64,000 nucleotides of DNA from the NCBI GenBank assembly GCA_020686985.1, contig JAJEPU010000017.1, forward strand, positions 1-64,000, in the 5' to 3' direction. Below, in pieces: positions 24,347-32,798 of this stretch. This DNA comes from Brotaphodocola catenula. Its GTDB lineage: Bacteria > Bacillota > Clostridia > Lachnospirales > Lachnospiraceae. The translations under genes were made by a program, and so were the position numbers. Below the pieces are notes generated by a model, which saw only the letters and a program-made list of their open reading frames with translations, did no database searches and was not told the DNA's origin. Positions within the stretch are counted from its first letter, which is position 1. Each line of letters starts with the position of its first letter.

Positions 24347-25031
24347 AGTTTTGATTATAGATGATGATAAGGAACTTTGTGCGCTGATTAAACGCAGCGT
24401 GCTATCAGAAGATATAGAAGCTGATTTTTGTAATACGGGAAAAGAGGGATTACAAAAATTAAAAGAGAGAGAATATCAACTTGTGATACTGGACGTTATG
24501 ATGCCTGGTATGGACGGATTTGAAACATTGGAAGAAATTAGAAAAGAAAGCAGCCTGCCGATTTTGATGTTTACATCAAAAAATGACAGTGCTTCTAAAG
24601 TACGCGGTTTAAGGGCAGGAGCTGATGATTATTTGACAAAACCTTTTGACATGGACGAACTGATAGCCCGTATCGTTTCCCTTATACGCCGTTATACCCG
24701 TTTCAATCAACAGGACGGAATATCACAGCAACTTGAATTTGACGGGTTGAAAATTGATATTGAAAATCGTTCTGTTACTACGGAAAATGGAACTTTTGAA
24801 TTGCCTCCAAAAGAATTTGACTTACTCTTATACTGCGCGAAAAATCAAGGGAAAATTCTGACAAAGCAACAGATTTATGAAGAAGTGTGGAGAGAGGAAT
24901 ATTTCTATGATGACAGCAACATTATGGCGATTATCAGCCGACTTCGCAAGAAATTAGAGGTAAATCCCGGAAGTCCAAAATATATTCAAACGATTAAAGG
25001 TATCGGTTATCGTTTTAACAAGGAGGTTTGA
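24339..25031 (+). CDS. OmpR-family response regulator
   Basis: A 230-aa protein with a receiver domain (D8-D9-D10 acidic pocket, phospho-acceptor D52 in LVILDVMMPGMDG, TKPFDMDEL) and an OmpR-type winged helix (KEFDLLLYCAKNQGKILTKQQIYEEVW). Its probable target is the ABC promoter preceded by four 11-bp direct repeats. The partner kinase starts 6 bp downstream. ATG 24339 has AAAGGAG 7 nt upstream. Confidence 0.93.
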   Translation: MNKVLIIDDDKELCALIKRSVLSEDIEADFCNTGKEGLQKLKEREYQLVILDVMMPGMDGFETLEEIRKESSLPILMFTSKNDSASKVRGLRAGADDYLTKPFDMDELIARIVSLIRRYTRFNQQDGISQQLEFDGLKIDIENRSVTTENGTFELPPKEFDLLLYCAKNQGKILTKQQIYEEVWREEYFYDDSNIMAIISRLRKKLEVNPGSPKYIQTIKGIGYRFNKEV

Positions 25032-25037
25032 TTTTCT

Positions 25038-25955
25038 ATGGAAGCAGTCATTTTTCTATCCATAATAATTGCACTTTTCTCTATTCTTGTTTCCTGCTTT
25101 GCTATTCGACGTGTTAAAAAACAGATAGCCGAGATAACAGACGCATTGATTGATGTAAAAAACGGAAATGGAAACAGACGTATTTTATCTGCAACAAATG
25201 AACTGGTAGCCCCTCTTGCCTATGAAATAAATGAGATTGTTGTGTCTTATGAGAGCAGGCTTTCTACTGTCCGGCAGACAGAAGAAACAAACCGACAGCT
25301 TATGACAAGTCTTTCCCATGATGTTCGGACACCGCTTACAACGCTTATTGGGTATCTTGACGCTGCACATAAAGGAATTGTTACAGGAAAAGACAGGGAC
25401 GACTATATCGAAACAGCCCGCCGCAAAGCTCACGATTTGAAAGAATATATTGATGTTCTTTTTGACTGGTTCAAATTAAATTCTAATGAGTTTGCTATGG
25501 ATATAAATATTGTTGAAGCTGCGGAGCTGACACGAAATATCTTGATTGACTGGATACCCATATTTGAAGATAAGCAGATAGATTACAATATTGATATTCC
25601 CGAACAGCCTTTCCGGGTAAAACTTGATACGGACGGCTATATGCGGATATTGAACAATCTTATTCAGAATGTAATTTCTCACAGTCATGCGGATAAAATA
25701 GAAATAATCCTATCAAAGCAGGAAAAAAATATGCAAATCCGATTAGCAGATAATGGAATAGGGATTGAAAAAGAAGATTTGAAGCATATTTTTGAACGGC
25801 TCTATAAATGCGATAAGGGACGGTCTGAAAAAGGCAGCGGTCTTGGGCTTTCTATCGCACACCAACTTGTAGAAAAAATGAACGGCACAATAACAGCAAA
25901 TAGCACACAGGGAACAGGAACGGAATTTACTTTGCTTTTTCCCTTAGCAAATTAA
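25038..25955 (+). CDS. Sensor histidine kinase
   Basis: A 305-aa kinase with one clear N-terminal membrane segment (AVIFLSIIIALFSILVSCFA), no large sensor domain, an H-box with H94 (SLSHDVRTPLTTLIGY), and an ATP-binding domain with N-box (NNLIQNVISHS), G1 (ADNGIGI) and G2 (GSGLGLSI). Such kinases with little extracellular sequence usually work with a nearby ABC transporter in sensing cell-envelope stress or antimicrobial peptides. Directly followed by a terminator and the ABC operon. Confidence 0.92.
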   Translation: MEAVIFLSIIIALFSILVSCFAIRRVKKQIAEITDALIDVKNGNGNRRILSATNELVAPLAYEINEIVVSYESRLSTVRQTEETNRQLMTSLSHDVRTPLTTLIGYLDAAHKGIVTGKDRDDYIETARRKAHDLKEYIDVLFDWFKLNSNEFAMDINIVEAAELTRNILIDWIPIFEDKQIDYNIDIPEQPFRVKLDTDGYMRILNNLIQNVISHSHADKIEIILSKQEKNMQIRLADNGIGIEKEDLKHIFERLYKCDKGRSEKGSGLGLSIAHQLVEKMNGTITANSTQGTGTEFTLLFPLAN

Positions 25956-25987
25956 GGTTCTCCCGTTCTTTTGACGGGAGCCTTAAT
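25952..25987 (+). terminator. Terminator after the histidine kinase
   Basis: ttaagg-(tt)-ctcccgt pairs with acgggag-ccttaa around a tcttttg loop, followed by attattttt. Confidence 0.75.
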
Positions 25988-26011
25988 TATTTTTGGGACA
26001 ATATTTCAAAT

Positions 26012-26066
26012 TGCAAGGTTAATGCAAGGTTGCGGCAAGGTTAATGCAAGGTTGGTATGATAGAAT
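26012..26066 (+). promoter_or_regulatory. Four tandem 11-bp repeats and -10 box of the ABC operon
   Basis: Contiguous 11-mers tgcaaggttaa, tgcaaggttgc, ggcaaggttaa, tgcaaggttgg (26012-26055) directly precede a -10-like tatgatagaat. One-helical-turn direct repeats in place of a -35 box are the usual layout of OmpR-family activator sites, so the response regulator encoded 1 kb upstream is the likely activator. Confidence 0.75.
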
Positions 26067-26091
26067 AGTTTACAGAACAGGAGGTTTGAAT

Positions 26092-27018
26092 ATGGACAAA
26101 AATTATATCATTGAAACAAAAAATCTTACCAAACAGTACGGCTCACAAAAGAGTGTCGCTGACTTAAATATTCATGTGCAGAAAGGGAGAATTTACGGAC
26201 TGCTTGGAAGAAACGGAGCCGGAAAAACGACCACTATGAAAATGCTACTTGGATTGACAAAGCCAACTTCCGGCGAAGTTAAAATATGGGGAAAGTCTTT
26301 GCAGGGGAATGAAAAGAAATTGTTGCCCCGTATCGGTAGTCTGATTGAGTCACCCGGTTTTTACCCTAATTTGACTGCTACGGAAAACTTACAAATTTTT
26401 GCTACCTTACGGGGCATACCCAACCGTCATTCAATTAAAAACACATTGGATTTGGTAGGATTGCCTTATAAAGACAAAAAACTGTTTTCCCAGTATTCTC
26501 TTGGTATGAAACAACGGCTTGCGATTGCACTTGCAGTTATGCACGACCCTGAACTTCTGATTTTAGATGAACCTATCAATGGGCTTGACCCGATTGGAAT
26601 TGCAGAAGTACGTTCTTTTATTCGCGAGCTTTGCGATACAAAGGGAAAAACAATTTTAATTTCCAGTCATATCCTTTCGGAGATTTCTTTGCTAGCAGAT
26701 GATATTGGAATTATCGACCATGGCGCACTATTGGAAGAAGAAAGTCTTGCGGAACTGGAACAAAAAAGCAGCAAACATATCCGATTTACTCTTTCTGATA
26801 CCGCACAGGCAGCAAGAATTTTAGAGCGTACTTTCCATGAGAGTCATTTCTCTATACAGGACGACCACAATTTACGCTTGCATAATCTTGATTTGTCCGT
26901 AGGAAAAATCGTGACTGCTTTTGTAGAAAATGGATTGGAGGTATCAGAAGCCCATACTTGTGAAGAAAGTCTTGAAGATTACTTCAAGCGTGTGACAGGA
27001 GGCGAAGGAATTGCTTAA
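26092..27018 (+). CDS. ABC transporter ATPase, lantibiotic-immunity type
   Basis: A 308-aa ATP-binding subunit: Walker A GRNGAGKT, signature YSLGMKQRL, Walker B LLILDEPINGLDP, H-loop ISSHILSE, and a C-terminal extension typical of BcrA/NisF/SpaF-like proteins. With two ABC-2-type permeases and a two-component system it resembles antimicrobial-peptide immunity exporters (CprABC, NisFEG). ATG 26092 has AGGAGG 7 nt upstream. Which peptide it handles cannot be seen. Confidence 0.93.
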   Translation: MDKNYIIETKNLTKQYGSQKSVADLNIHVQKGRIYGLLGRNGAGKTTTMKMLLGLTKPTSGEVKIWGKSLQGNEKKLLPRIGSLIESPGFYPNLTATENLQIFATLRGIPNRHSIKNTLDLVGLPYKDKKLFSQYSLGMKQRLAIALAVMHDPELLILDEPINGLDPIGIAEVRSFIRELCDTKGKTILISSHILSEISLLADDIGIIDHGALLEEESLAELEQKSSKHIRFTLSDTAQAARILERTFHESHFSIQDDHNLRLHNLDLSVGKIVTAFVENGLEVSEAHTCEESLEDYFKRVTGGEGIA

Positions 27019-27820
27019 ACTGATTAAGTGCGAATTTTGGAAATTAAAGCGAAAAAGACTGTTGTATGCACTGATGTCATTGTCGTTATTTTTTCCGTTG
27101 ATTTTGGCATATATGGCAAAGGCGGGAACTGGTGCAGATACAACAGAACACTATCTTCAAACCCGATTTGATTATGTCTATACAATGATGTTGGGATATG
27201 GTTTAGTTTTTTTGCTTCCATGTCTAATTGGTATCATTGCCGCTATTTTGTTTTTTATAGAAAGAGATTGTGATACTTCCAAAAACCTTAGAACAATTCC
27301 AGTTACAAATACACAACTCATTATGGCAAAAATTTCTATGCTCTTTATTTTCAGCGTTGCATTTTGTCTGATAAGCACATTGTCTGTTGCGTTGTTTTGT
27401 AAATTGTTTCATGTAGGAATGGTTTACGGTATGACTTATAAGATATTTATGAGCCTTATTTTTGGAGTTCTTATCGTAGCAGCTTCTTTACCGATTGTAT
27501 TTTTAATTATTTACTTTAACAAAAGTTTTTTACTTTCTATCCTGCTTGCTTTTTTTTATTCCATTTTTAACTGGGGCATACTGGGAACGATTGGGACATC
27601 TATAAGTGCTGCCAAAATTGCTTTCTTAAATTCTTTTCCGGTTATATGTGTTATGAACTGGACAAGCGGCTTAATGATGGATAATTTGCAAAAAGATAAT
27701 CTTTTGCCGGAAGCCTATGCGATTGTACCAACTACTTTCCATACAATTTTTATTATGGCAATTACAGTTGTACTTTCTTTGTGGCTGATAATTCGCTTTT
27801 ATAAAAAATGGACGAGGTAA
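27011..27820 (+). CDS. ABC-2-type permease, first of two
   Basis: A 269-aa protein with six predicted membrane segments, beginning LKLIKCEFWKLKRKRLLYALM, the basic N-terminus followed by TM1 usual in MutE/EpiE/SpaE-like permeases. The start is TTG 27011, overlapping the ATPase gene by 8 bp with AGGAGG upstream. Likely half of the membrane channel of the exporter. Confidence 0.88.
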   Translation: MLKLIKCEFWKLKRKRLLYALMSLSLFFPLILAYMAKAGTGADTTEHYLQTRFDYVYTMMLGYGLVFLLPCLIGIIAAILFFIERDCDTSKNLRTIPVTNTQLIMAKISMLFIFSVAFCLISTLSVALFCKLFHVGMVYGMTYKIFMSLIFGVLIVAASLPIVFLIIYFNKSFLLSILLAFFYSIFNWGILGTIGTSISAAKIAFLNSFPVICVMNWTSGLMMDNLQKDNLLPEAYAIVPTTFHTIFIMAITVVLSLWLIIRFYKKWTR

Positions 27821-27825
27821 AAGAT

Positions 27826-28599
27826 ATGAGAAATATAATAAAAACTGAATTTTTAAAATTAAAACGATATTCTGTAATAAAAGCCGGAATTATTATGACA
27901 ACACTTTCTCCGTTGCTGTCACTGTTTTATTCCACAGCCAACGGTGGACCGACATGGACGTTTGACTATTTTATGCAACAGGTTATGATTAGTAATTGTA
28001 CCTTATTTTTTCCGATTATTATTGCACTGATTGCAGGTTATATCATAACAAGGGAATATACAGACGATACTATGAAGAATATATTAACAATTCCTATTCC
28101 ATATAAACAGTTACTTTCTGGAAAATTACTTATTCTATTGCTGTTGACAATCAGCTTTAGTCTTATAGGTTGTGTGATAGCATTAGTAATCAATATTATT
28201 GTCGGATTTCCGGGAGTTCATTTTGGCAATCTACTCAATATGTTTATTCGTGTTACTGGGGCGAATATAGGAATTTATATTTCAGTCTTGCCGATTATTC
28301 TGATATTCTGTTGTTCGGCAAATAATTTTTTGGGTGGAGTTGCACTAGCTTTTGTGTATGGATATTTTGGAACTTTTGAAGGAACACTGTTAAATTATTA
28401 TCCGATTAAAGCAAGCATGATTTTAGTAGACCCTACTTGTGGTGCGGAATATGGTTATACTTATCACATTTTCCCCGCTTTCATTACAATAGTTTTGACT
28501 TTCTTGATTTCTATGATTATTCTTGCAAATAAAAAGAAAGAACCCGGTACATTGACTGTTGGTAAGAAGAAAAAAGCAGTTAGAAAAAAAGGTTGGTAA
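27826..28599 (+). CDS. ABC-2-type permease, second of two
   Basis: A 257-aa permease related to the preceding one (start RNIIKTEFLKLKRYSVIKAG, six membrane segments, basic tail KKKKAVRKKGW). MutG/SpaG-like position. ATG 27826 has GAGGT upstream and lies 5 bp after the previous stop, so it is clearly in the operon. Confidence 0.88.
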   Translation: MRNIIKTEFLKLKRYSVIKAGIIMTTLSPLLSLFYSTANGGPTWTFDYFMQQVMISNCTLFFPIIIALIAGYIITREYTDDTMKNILTIPIPYKQLLSGKLLILLLLTISFSLIGCVIALVINIIVGFPGVHFGNLLNMFIRVTGANIGIYISVLPIILIFCCSANNFLGGVALAFVYGYFGTFEGTLLNYYPIKASMILVDPTCGAEYGYTYHIFPAFITIVLTFLISMIILANKKKEPGTLTVGKKKKAVRKKGW

Positions 28600-28660
28600 A
28601 TACCAAAAAGATTGAACCGAAAATATGTATCATCTATTTAATAATTATGGAGGTAAAGAT

Positions 28661-28837
28661 ATGATGTATAGGACAGAATTATTAGAAGAAATTACTATTG
28701 AAAATGCGACAGTGAAAATCAATGCCAAAATAGAGGAAATGGAAAAGGAAAGCTATCGCCTTGTCACAATGTCATTTTGGGGAACCGAAAGGGCTGTATT
28801 GGTTTTCAAAAAAGGATTAAAGGGCAGTTTGCTTTAA
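28661..28837 (+). CDS. Small protein of unknown function downstream of the ABC operon
   Basis: A 58-aa acidic protein (MMYRTELLEEITIENATVKIN ... LVTMSFWGTERAVLVFKKG). A good GGAGG lies 8 nt before the tandem ATGATG. No family recognised. It may be cotranscribed with the exporter genes. Confidence 0.55.
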   Translation: MMYRTELLEEITIENATVKINAKIEEMEKESYRLVTMSFWGTERAVLVFKKGLKGSLL

Positions 28838-28895
28838 TATGTAGCTATCTAAATAGAAAATTACTCATTCTAAATTAACATCGGAGGTATAACTT

Positions 28896-29153
28896 ATGGA
28901 AAAGGAAACAACAGGAACTGTAATTTCAGTTACAAAACAATGGTGGTTAAAAGTAAATCGTAAACCTGTCCGTACCCATGCTATGGATGGTGCAGCTTTT
29001 CCACATATTATCAAGGTCAAATACACGATAGGCGTCAAAGATTACACCTGCCAAAAATGGATTGGCGCAGGAAACAAAATTCCTGACAAGGGAACAACGA
29101 TTAAAGTTATCTATTGTGAAGATAAACCATCAAAAGCAAGAATTGAACTCTGA
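28896..29153 (+). CDS. Small conserved-looking protein of unknown function
   Basis: An 85-aa protein of beta-rich appearance (GTVISVTKQWWLKVNRKPVR ... IKVKYTIGVKDYTCQKWIGAG), resembling the short OB- or DUF3592-like proteins often found in clostridial genomes. CGGAGG lies 10 nt before the ATG. It is followed by two hairpins that probably end the module. Confidence 0.6.
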   Translation: MEKETTGTVISVTKQWWLKVNRKPVRTHAMDGAAFPHIIKVKYTIGVKDYTCQKWIGAGNKIPDKGTTIKVIYCEDKPSKARIEL

Positions 29154-29265
29154 TTCAAATAGCTTGATATGGTAGGTTTTATTCGGTGTGGAGTAACAAG
29201 TTTTGGTAATTTGGATTCCTCACTACTGAAAAAATAGTGTCTTTTATGCACACTTCCTAATTCTA

Positions 29266-29365
29266 CGCTACGACAGCAAAAGAAAAAAAGCCGTCGTAGC
29301 GCAGACATATTTTCACGCGCATTTGAAGCGGTGGCTTTAATTTTTAGAGCCGCCGCTTCTTTTTG
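29266..29365 (+). terminator. Two hairpins ending the ABC module
   Basis: A perfect 9-bp hairpin (cgctacgac 29266-29274, gtcgtagcg 29293-29301) is followed by a terminator hairpin (gaagcggtggct 29325-29336, agccgccgcttc 29348-29359) with a T-run. They lie in the 542-bp gap 29154-29695, which otherwise has only a 19-codon ORF and AT-rich DNA. Confidence 0.7.
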
Positions 29366-29409
29366 TCTACTGCTAACATAAATTAGCGGCATTTAGGAGG
29401 GCTGCCGCT

Positions 29410-29469
29410 ATGGGGATTTCTTTGTTGCTATACAGCATACATAGGTTACATTCATTAAAAAAAGTATAG
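29410..29469 (+). CDS. Possible 19-aa leader peptide ahead of the sigma-factor gene
   Basis: ATG 29410 with AGGAGG 8 nt upstream opens MGISLLLYSIHRLHSLKKV and stops at TAG 29469. It lies between the terminator of the ABC module and the sigma-like gene. The strong ribosome site is the main support; it could be a leader peptide or chance. Confidence 0.3.
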   Translation: MGISLLLYSIHRLHSLKKV

Positions 29470-29695
29470 CTCCCCCACCGGACAAGTCCGACTATACAGA
29501 TGAACTATCAAATCAATTAAATACTGCTGTTATTTCCTATGCGTCGGTCTGCGCCTTGCAGATGGGCGCATTTTGCATTTTACAGAAGATTTTTCAAAGA
29601 AATTTTCGCTTTCGTCCGGCGTTTAAAAAAGTCGTCTGTATTATCCCGCGAAAAGGGGAGGTACTACCGCCTTTCGGCAGAAAGGAGGTGATTAC

Positions 29696-30136
29696 ATGGA
29701 ACCTAATCGCAGAGAATTTCAGAAGCAATGTGTCTTTCAAAGTTTCTGTAAACGGGTGCTACACAACGAAGCCTGTAACGCCCATGATGAAATCCGGCGA
29801 CGCAGGAAACGGGAAGTTTCTTTTTGTGACCTTGCCTTGCATGAGGAACGGCAGCTTTACACTACGGATAAATATTTTCAAGCTGAAACAGCCGAGCCGA
29901 CTTATCAAATGGCAGGAAAAGAAATAACCCCGAAGTTATTGCTTGAAGCAATACGCACCCTGCCGGAAGAAAAGAGAACTGCTATACTTCTGTACTATTT
30001 CGAGGGCATGACTGACGTGGAAATCGGAAAAATGTTCAATACGTCGCGCAGCACGATACAGTACAGACGGACAAGCTCTTTTGAACTGTTAAAGAAATAT
30101 TTGGAGGAACACGCTGATGAATGGAACGAATGGTAA
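29696..30136 (+). CDS. Element-encoded sigma-70-like factor
   Basis: A 146-aa protein whose C-terminal half is a sigma region 4 (PEEKRTAILLYYFEGMTDVEIGKMFNTSRSTIQYR), preceded by a short non-conserved N-terminal part with several Cys. Equivalent to the ORF7-type regulators of Tn916 that help switch on excision and transfer. AAAGGAGG lies 8 nt before the ATG. It overlaps the next gene by 20 bp. Confidence 0.85.
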   Translation: MEPNRREFQKQCVFQSFCKRVLHNEACNAHDEIRRRRKREVSFCDLALHEERQLYTTDKYFQAETAEPTYQMAGKEITPKLLLEAIRTLPEEKRTAILLYYFEGMTDVEIGKMFNTSRSTIQYRRTSSFELLKKYLEEHADEWNEW

Positions 30137-30374
30137 TCAAAACGACTACCCGGAAAATGCCCTTGTTCCCTATCCCGTTATTTTGGCGGCGAGCAAAGGC
30201 GACCCGGACGCTATGAAAATGGTCTTGCAGCATTTCAGCGGCTACATAGCAAGTCTTTCCATGCGGAAGCTCTACGACGAGCGCGGCAATGTCTATTATG
30301 GCGTTGACGAGGATATTCGGGAACGGCTGCAAGCAAGACTGATGAGGGCTATCCTCACTTTTCGGGCTGAATAA
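30117..30374 (+). CDS. Helix-turn-helix protein (Tn916 ORF8-like)
   Basis: An 85-aa protein (PVILAASKGDPDAMKMVLQHF ... DEDIRERLQARLMRAILTF) with the pattern of conjugative-transposon HTH/sigma-region-2-like proteins. Together with the preceding region-4 protein it may form a split sigma factor. GGAGG lies 9 nt upstream; it overlaps the sigma-like gene by 20 bp. Confidence 0.82.
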   Translation: MNGTNGNQNDYPENALVPYPVILAASKGDPDAMKMVLQHFSGYIASLSMRKLYDERGNVYYGVDEDIRERLQARLMRAILTFRAE

Positions 30375-30794
30375 CCTACGCGATATTGGAACGCTTCTTT
30401 CCCCTTTTCCGTTCCATACCGCAAGACAGCCCCCTGCTCTTTGATAAAGAAAGCGGCGCAATAGAACGGCGACGCAGCATAAGGCAAATCGGATACGTTC
30501 CTTTTGTGCCGAGCCATGCGGCGGGTACGCCATGACCTTTCTCTTAACAGAAAAGCGAGCGAGAAATACCACACCGTAAAGCAGGGATAGCAGCCTGCGG
30601 GCGATAACGCACAGAATACATAATGATACTTCCTTACAGCCATAGTCCGAGCGTTAGAAGCGTCGCAGGCAATGGGTAGGGCTTCGGCAGACCGCCGGAG
30701 GGGTGCAAGTCCCATGAGGTTACGCTAATAGCCGTCCGATTAAAGCCTATGTTACAGATTGATTTTTGACCCATTAAGAAAGGGGGACGACAAA
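30375..30794. other. 420-bp non-coding, structured stretch before xis
   Basis: No supported gene. The composition is GC-rich like a structured RNA or decayed gene. An agcgt/acgct pair (about 30652 and 30721) encloses 60-odd nt with several short self-complementary segments, including a gggg-7 nt-ccc hairpin resembling a tRNA T-arm (about 30702-30715). A complete tRNA cloverleaf could not be drawn. Confidence 0.4.
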
Positions 30795-30998
30795 TTGAAC
30801 AATAACGACGTGCCGATTTGGGAAAAGTACACTCTTACCATAGAAGAAGCAGCAAAATATTTCCGTATCGGAGAAAGCAAGCTGCGGAAACTGGCAGAAG
30901 AAAATCCCGTCCCGGACTGGGTAATGATGAACGGAAACCGTATTCAGATTAAGCGTAAGCAGTTTGAAAAAATGATTGATACGGTGGACGCAATCTAA
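30795..30998 (+). CDS. xis: Tn916-type excisionase
   Basis: A 67-aa winged-helix excisionase ([21 protein letters not shown] ... [20 protein letters not shown]), very close to Tn916 Xis from memory. It bends DNA at the element ends and directs integrase toward excision. The start is TTG 30795 with AAGGGGG upstream. The integrase gene follows 80 bp downstream. Confidence 0.92.
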   Translation: MNNNDVPIWEKYTLTIEEAAKYFRIGESKLRKLAEENPVPDWVMMNGNRIQIKRKQFEKMIDTVDAI

Positions 30999-31077
30999 TA
31001 GTGAAATCGAGCCTTGAATGTGGTACAATGTAGTCAAGCATATCAAGGCTCTTTCCATTATGGAAAGGAGCATAACG

Positions 31078-32271
31078 ATGTCGGAAAAAAGACGGGATAA
31101 TAAAAATCGTATTCTCCGCACCGGAGAGAGCCAGAGAAAAGACGGGAGATATGCCTACAAATATATAGATACCTTTGGGAAACCGCAGTTTGTTTATTCT
31201 TGGAAGTTAGTGCCTACGGACAAAACCCCGGCAGGAAAGCGCGACGATATAGCGTTGAGGGAAAAAGAGAAAGAAATCCAAAAAGACCTTGACGACGGTA
31301 TCGACCATATCGGAAAGAAAATGACGGTCTGCCAACTCTACGCAAAGCAGATACGCCACCGGGCAAATGTGCGGCATGGTACAAAGCAGGGGCGAAAACA
31401 GCTCATGCGGATTTTGCAGGAGGATAAACTTGGAGCCTGCCGGATTGAAAATGTGAAGCTCTCCGACGCAAAGGAATGGGCGTTACGCATGAAAGAAAAA
31501 GGTTACGGCTTCAAGACTATCAACAACCACAAGCGTTCCTTAAAGGCTGCCTTTTACACAGCCATACAGGACGATTGTATTCGTAAAAATCCATTTGACT
31601 TCCAGTTGAACACAGTCCTTGAAGATGATACGGAACCAAAGGAACCTCTATCCCCTACGCAGGAAGCGGCTTTTCTGTCCTTTGTACAGCATGATAAAGT
31701 CTATCAGAAATACTACGACGAGATTATCATACTGTTAGGGACAGGGCTTCGCATTTCGGAACTCTGCGGACTGACGGAAGCTGACATTGACTTAGACAAA
31801 CAGCTTATCAATGTAGACCACCAACTTTTGAAGATTGCAGATGTGGGCTACTATGTGGAAACGCCTAAGACGAAAAGCGGCAACCGGGTTATTCCTATGA
31901 GTGAAAAAGTGTTGGAAGCATTTCAACGGGTGCTAAATAAACGGAAATATGTACAGCCTGTTATTTTAGAGGGCTACACAAAGTTTCTGTTCCTTAACCG
32001 GAACGGCTTGCCAAAAGTGGCAGTCAACTATGAAAGTATGTTCCGGGGGCTTGTAAGGAAATACAACAAAACGCAAAAGGTCGCATTGCCAAAGGTAATG
32101 ACACCGCACACCTTACGCCACACATTCTGCACCACGTTAGCAAATGCGGGAATGAACCCTAAAGCATTGCAATACATCATGGGACATTCCAACATCAATA
32201 TGACGCTGAACTATTACGCACACACAACTTCCGAAACGTCAATAACCGAAATGAAGCGGCTGATTGCATAG
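31078..32271 (+). CDS. int: Tn916-type tyrosine integrase
   Basis: A 397-aa integrase. The N-terminal arm-binding domain (MSEKRRDNKNRILRTGESQR) and the catalytic residues R225 (GTGLRISELCG), H344/R347 (PHTLRHTF), H370 (MGHSNINMT) and Y379 (LNYYAH) match the length and positions I recall for Tn916 Int. AAAGGAG lies 7 nt before ATG 31078; the longer frame has no homology. It catalyses insertion and excision of the ICE. Confidence 0.96.
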   Translation: MSEKRRDNKNRILRTGESQRKDGRYAYKYIDTFGKPQFVYSWKLVPTDKTPAGKRDDIALREKEKEIQKDLDDGIDHIGKKMTVCQLYAKQIRHRANVRHGTKQGRKQLMRILQEDKLGACRIENVKLSDAKEWALRMKEKGYGFKTINNHKRSLKAAFYTAIQDDCIRKNPFDFQLNTVLEDDTEPKEPLSPTQEAAFLSFVQHDKVYQKYYDEIIILLGTGLRISELCGLTEADIDLDKQLINVDHQLLKIADVGYYVETPKTKSGNRVIPMSEKVLEAFQRVLNKRKYVQPVILEGYTKFLFLNRNGLPKVAVNYESMFRGLVRKYNKTQKVALPKVMTPHTLRHTFCTTLANAGMNPKALQYIMGHSNINMTLNYYAHTTSETSITEMKRLIA

Positions 32272-32366
32272 TAGTAAATGGAGAATTTACTACTCCACAT
32301 ACTACTTTTGAACACAAAAACATACGGGGATATAAGAAGATTTGAGAGTATCTTCCACAATGAAAA

Positions 32367-32404
32367 ATGCCGGAAAAGCCTGTAACAATAGGCTATACCG
32401 GCAT
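32367..32404 (+). terminator. Terminator after the ICE integrase
   Basis: atgccgg (32367-32373) pairs with ccggcat (32398-32404) and agcct with aggct inside. There is no strong T-run, so termination may be weak. Confidence 0.55.
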
Positions 32405-32437
32405 ATAAGAACTTTTGAAAAGATAGTCAAAAATTAC

Positions 32438-32463
32438 TTTGTGATTTAAGATTAAATCACAAA
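32438..32463. repeat. 11-bp perfect palindrome at the probable ICE right end
   Basis: tttgtgattta (32438-32448) and taaatcacaaa (32453-32463) around agat, in AT-rich DNA about 170 bp after int. Sequence composition changes just after it. A plausible element terminus or Xis/Int binding region. Confidence 0.45.
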
Positions 32464-32491
32464 ATAATTATAGGATATAGGATAGGCTACG

Positions 32492-32566
32492 GCTCCGATG
32501 GCGAGTAAAGTCCTGCAAACTCGTTCGCACTCCGGGTTCGCAGTGACTTTCTCGCCACGTCGCCGT
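32492..32566 (+). repeat. Structured chromosomal repeat, copy L
   Basis: The segment gatggcgag-t-aaagtc pairs with gacttt-ctcgccacgtc around an inner stem (ctgcaaactcg / cgggttcgcag), giving a long hairpin. Its first part (tacggctccgatggcga ... gcaaac) matches the minus strand of copy R at 33160-33297. The 527-bp gap 32272-32798 has otherwise only the integrase terminator, the palindrome and AT-rich DNA. Confidence 0.65.
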
Positions 32567-32798
32567 TATATACAATCCCTATAAAAGCCTCAGAATATCG
32601 TGCCTGATCGCATATAAATCGAAAACTTCAAACGTTGTAATTCTATTAGATATAAACTCTAATCTAAAATCACTATATAATCTGCTTTTCCAAATCAAAA
32701 ATAGGCATTATCAAAATCTGTTGTATGCTTAATCTCATACATTGATCTGACAATACCTATTATTTACTTCATTGTTCAATTTTCCCTTGTACCCAAAT

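Larger units (their letters stand above)
8608..32463. mobile_element. Tn1549/Tn916-like integrative conjugative element, right part
   Basis: The gene order methyltransferase, CHAP hydrolase, DUF4315, DUF4366, topoisomerase III, YodL/ArdC protein, relaxase, MobC, regulators, sigma factor, Xis and Tn916-type Int is the usual one of this ICE group. The left part (VirD4, most of VirB4 and other channel genes) is not in the window; the IME sits at that break. The right end is placed at the 11-bp palindrome 32438-32463, about 190 bp after int, by analogy and not by proof. Confidence 0.75.

Noticed and set aside
26012..26055. CRISPR array from regularly spaced repeats
   Set aside because: The four 11-mers are contiguous, with no spacers, and sit directly on a promoter; no cas genes are present in the window.
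30690..30725. tRNA-like T-arm
   Set aside because: The loop lacks the usual second T and no acceptor, D or anticodon arms can be paired around it.
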